Shown here piece by piece: positions 6,189 to 6,551 of a stretch of DNA of 6,551 nt. The position numbers and the translations under genes are program-made. The stretch lies in contig DAOUUS010000087.1 of NCBI GenBank assembly GCA_030668065.1, positions 1 through 6,551 on the forward strand, read 5' to 3'. The notes under the pieces are model-generated. The model had not been told where the DNA came from. It did no database searches and was given only the letters and a program-made list of their open reading frames with translations. Every line of letters begins with the position of its first letter. Within the stretch, counting starts at the first letter, position 1. Origin of the DNA: Candidatus Methanophagales archaeon. Lineage in GTDB: Archaea > Halobacteriota > Syntropharchaeia > Alkanophagales > Methanospirareceae.

Positions 6189-6338
6189 GTGTCTTTTTCA
6201 TCGAACAAATGGGACTGCGCGAATCTAATAAGTGATGCCGCACGCTTATGGCTTACAAGGGGCATCAATATGCGAAAAGAGTGGTTAGATGGCTCGCCGC
6301 TACCTTTTTTATTCGCAATAAAAGCGTTATCAAAATAA
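6189..6338 (+). CDS. Doubtful small ORF of 49 codons
   Basis: A GTG at 6189 opens a 49-codon plus-strand frame ending in TAA at 6336-6338. It begins MSFSSNKWDCANLISDAARL and ends LPFLFAIKALSK. The composition is protein-like, with three Trp and a possible amphipathic helix near residues 12-23, but I do not recognise a family. Against it: a non-ATG start, no ribosome site at proper distance (the nearest GGGTGAT, 6162-6168, is 20 bases away), and overlap of its last nine bases with the end of the convergent surface-protein gene. An internal ATG at 6270 would leave 22 residues. It may be a small gene, the relic of a longer one, or chance. No function is proposed. Confidence 0.2.
   Translation: MSFSSNKWDCANLISDAARLWLTRGINMRKEWLDGSPLPFLFAIKALSK
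6307..6323 (-). terminator. Possible terminator of the surface-protein gene
   Basis: TTTTATT (6307-6313) and AATAAAA (6317-6323) form a 7-bp A/T stem with a CGC loop. On the minus strand the element begins nine bases after the surface-protein stop codon, and its first arm is a T-rich tract. An A/T-only stem is weak, so the T-tract rather than the hairpin would do the work. It is also compatible with being part of the small plus-strand frame at 6189-6338. Confidence 0.3.
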
Positions 6339-6551
6339 CCGGATAGCAGGTATCCAGTCCGTATGCTTCTTGCCGTTGGCATCCGTGAACTCTGTGCAGT
6401 TTAGCCAGCCGTTATCAGTCCGTAGTGCTGGTGCATGATGAATCTGCGGATACGAGCCGGTACGGATGGTGTAGTTGTATGTTTCGTTTGCTACAAGCGT
6501 GAACGAGTGGTTAAAGTAGATGTTGTCCCCATCTTCTTGATAACCCCTCCA
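6330..6551 (-). CDS. C-terminal end of a large extracellular surface protein (N-terminus off window)
   Basis: The minus strand is open from the window edge for 73 codons to TGA at 6330-6332. It contains GYQEDGDNIYFNHSFTL (residues 3-19), TYNYTIRTGSYPQIHHA (24-40), NGWLNCTEFTDANGK (47-61) and ends in DWIPAIRLF. Four N-X-S/T sites (Asn14, Asn22, Asn26, Asn51) in so short a stretch, with many Tyr, Thr and Asn and few Lys, mark an exported, probably N-glycosylated protein. From memory, domains of this style (TYNYTIRTGSYPQIHH...GWI) close large multidomain surface proteins of methanogen-related archaea, including ANME lineages. I cannot verify this here. The natural-looking WIPAIRL ending suggests a true terminus rather than a truncation. 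Function is unknown, with cell-surface structure or adhesion the likely role. It lies upstream of nop10 on the same strand, 250 bases away, and is probably transcribed separately. Confidence 0.75.
   Translation of the reverse strand, partial: WRGYQEDGDNIYFNHSFTLVANETYNYTIRTGSYPQIHHAPALRTDNGWLNCTEFTDANGKKHTDWIPAIRLF

Noticed and set aside
6185..6382. Minus-strand open frame of 65 codons at the surface-protein end
   Set aside because: Its first part reads the surface-protein DNA in a shifted frame and then runs into the spacer. The surface protein has a natural terminus (DWIPAIRLF), so a frameshifted extension is not needed.
1..6551. CRISPR array, insertion sequence, tRNA or rRNA gene
   Set aside because: I saw no regularly spaced repeats, transposase frames, terminal inverted repeats or RNA-gene signatures on either strand.

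Overview
The window is archaeal chromosome. Every recognisable gene belongs to an archaeal or archaeal/eukaryotic family: a mevalonate-pathway HMG-CoA reductase, the archaeosine transglycosylase TgtA, a stand-alone GMP synthase ATP-pyrophosphatase subunit (GuaAb), archaeal TOPRIM DnaG, the H/ACA protein Nop10 and a PAC2-type proteasome assembly chaperone. The upstream regions carry TATA-like boxes at archaeal spacing. The gene set, together with the C-terminal domain of a glycosylation-rich surface protein at the right edge, suggests a methanogen-related euryarchaeon, possibly of the ANME-1/Syntrophoarchaeia type. That placement is an impression from sequence style; no database search was possible.

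Layout, left to right. Positions 1-1007 (-) hold HMG-CoA reductase, whose C-terminus lies off the window. Positions 1008-1176 are a divergent promoter region. Positions 1177-2667 (+) are tgtA. Positions 2668-2790 are a convergent spacer with small repeats. Positions 2791-3756 (-) are guaAb. Positions 3757-3901 are a second divergent promoter region, with a short reading frame that runs into a nine-A tract at the dnaG start codon. Positions 3902-5074 (+) are dnaG, followed by a hairpin plus T-tract terminator. Positions 5173-5931 (-) are the PAC2 protein, overlapped by nop10 at 5909-6079 (-), a 56-codon gene that is easy to miss. Positions 6080-6329 hold the nop10 promoter, with a duplicated TATA-like element, and a doubtful 49-codon frame. 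Positions 6330-6551 (-) are the last 73 codons of a surface protein that begins beyond the right edge.

The first five genes alternate in strand, so most are probably transcribed alone. The exception is nop10-PAC2, which overlap by 23 bases and form one unit. Functionally this is a housekeeping neighbourhood: RNA modification (TgtA, Nop10), RNA decay (DnaG as an exosome-associated protein), protein turnover (PAC2), purine synthesis (GuaAb) and isoprenoid lipid synthesis (HMG-CoA reductase). I see no mobile element, CRISPR array, rRNA or tRNA gene, and no convincing new system. The points most worth checking are the A-tract at the dnaG start, the duplicated promoter element of nop10, the surface-protein domain at the right edge and the small frame at 6189-6338.
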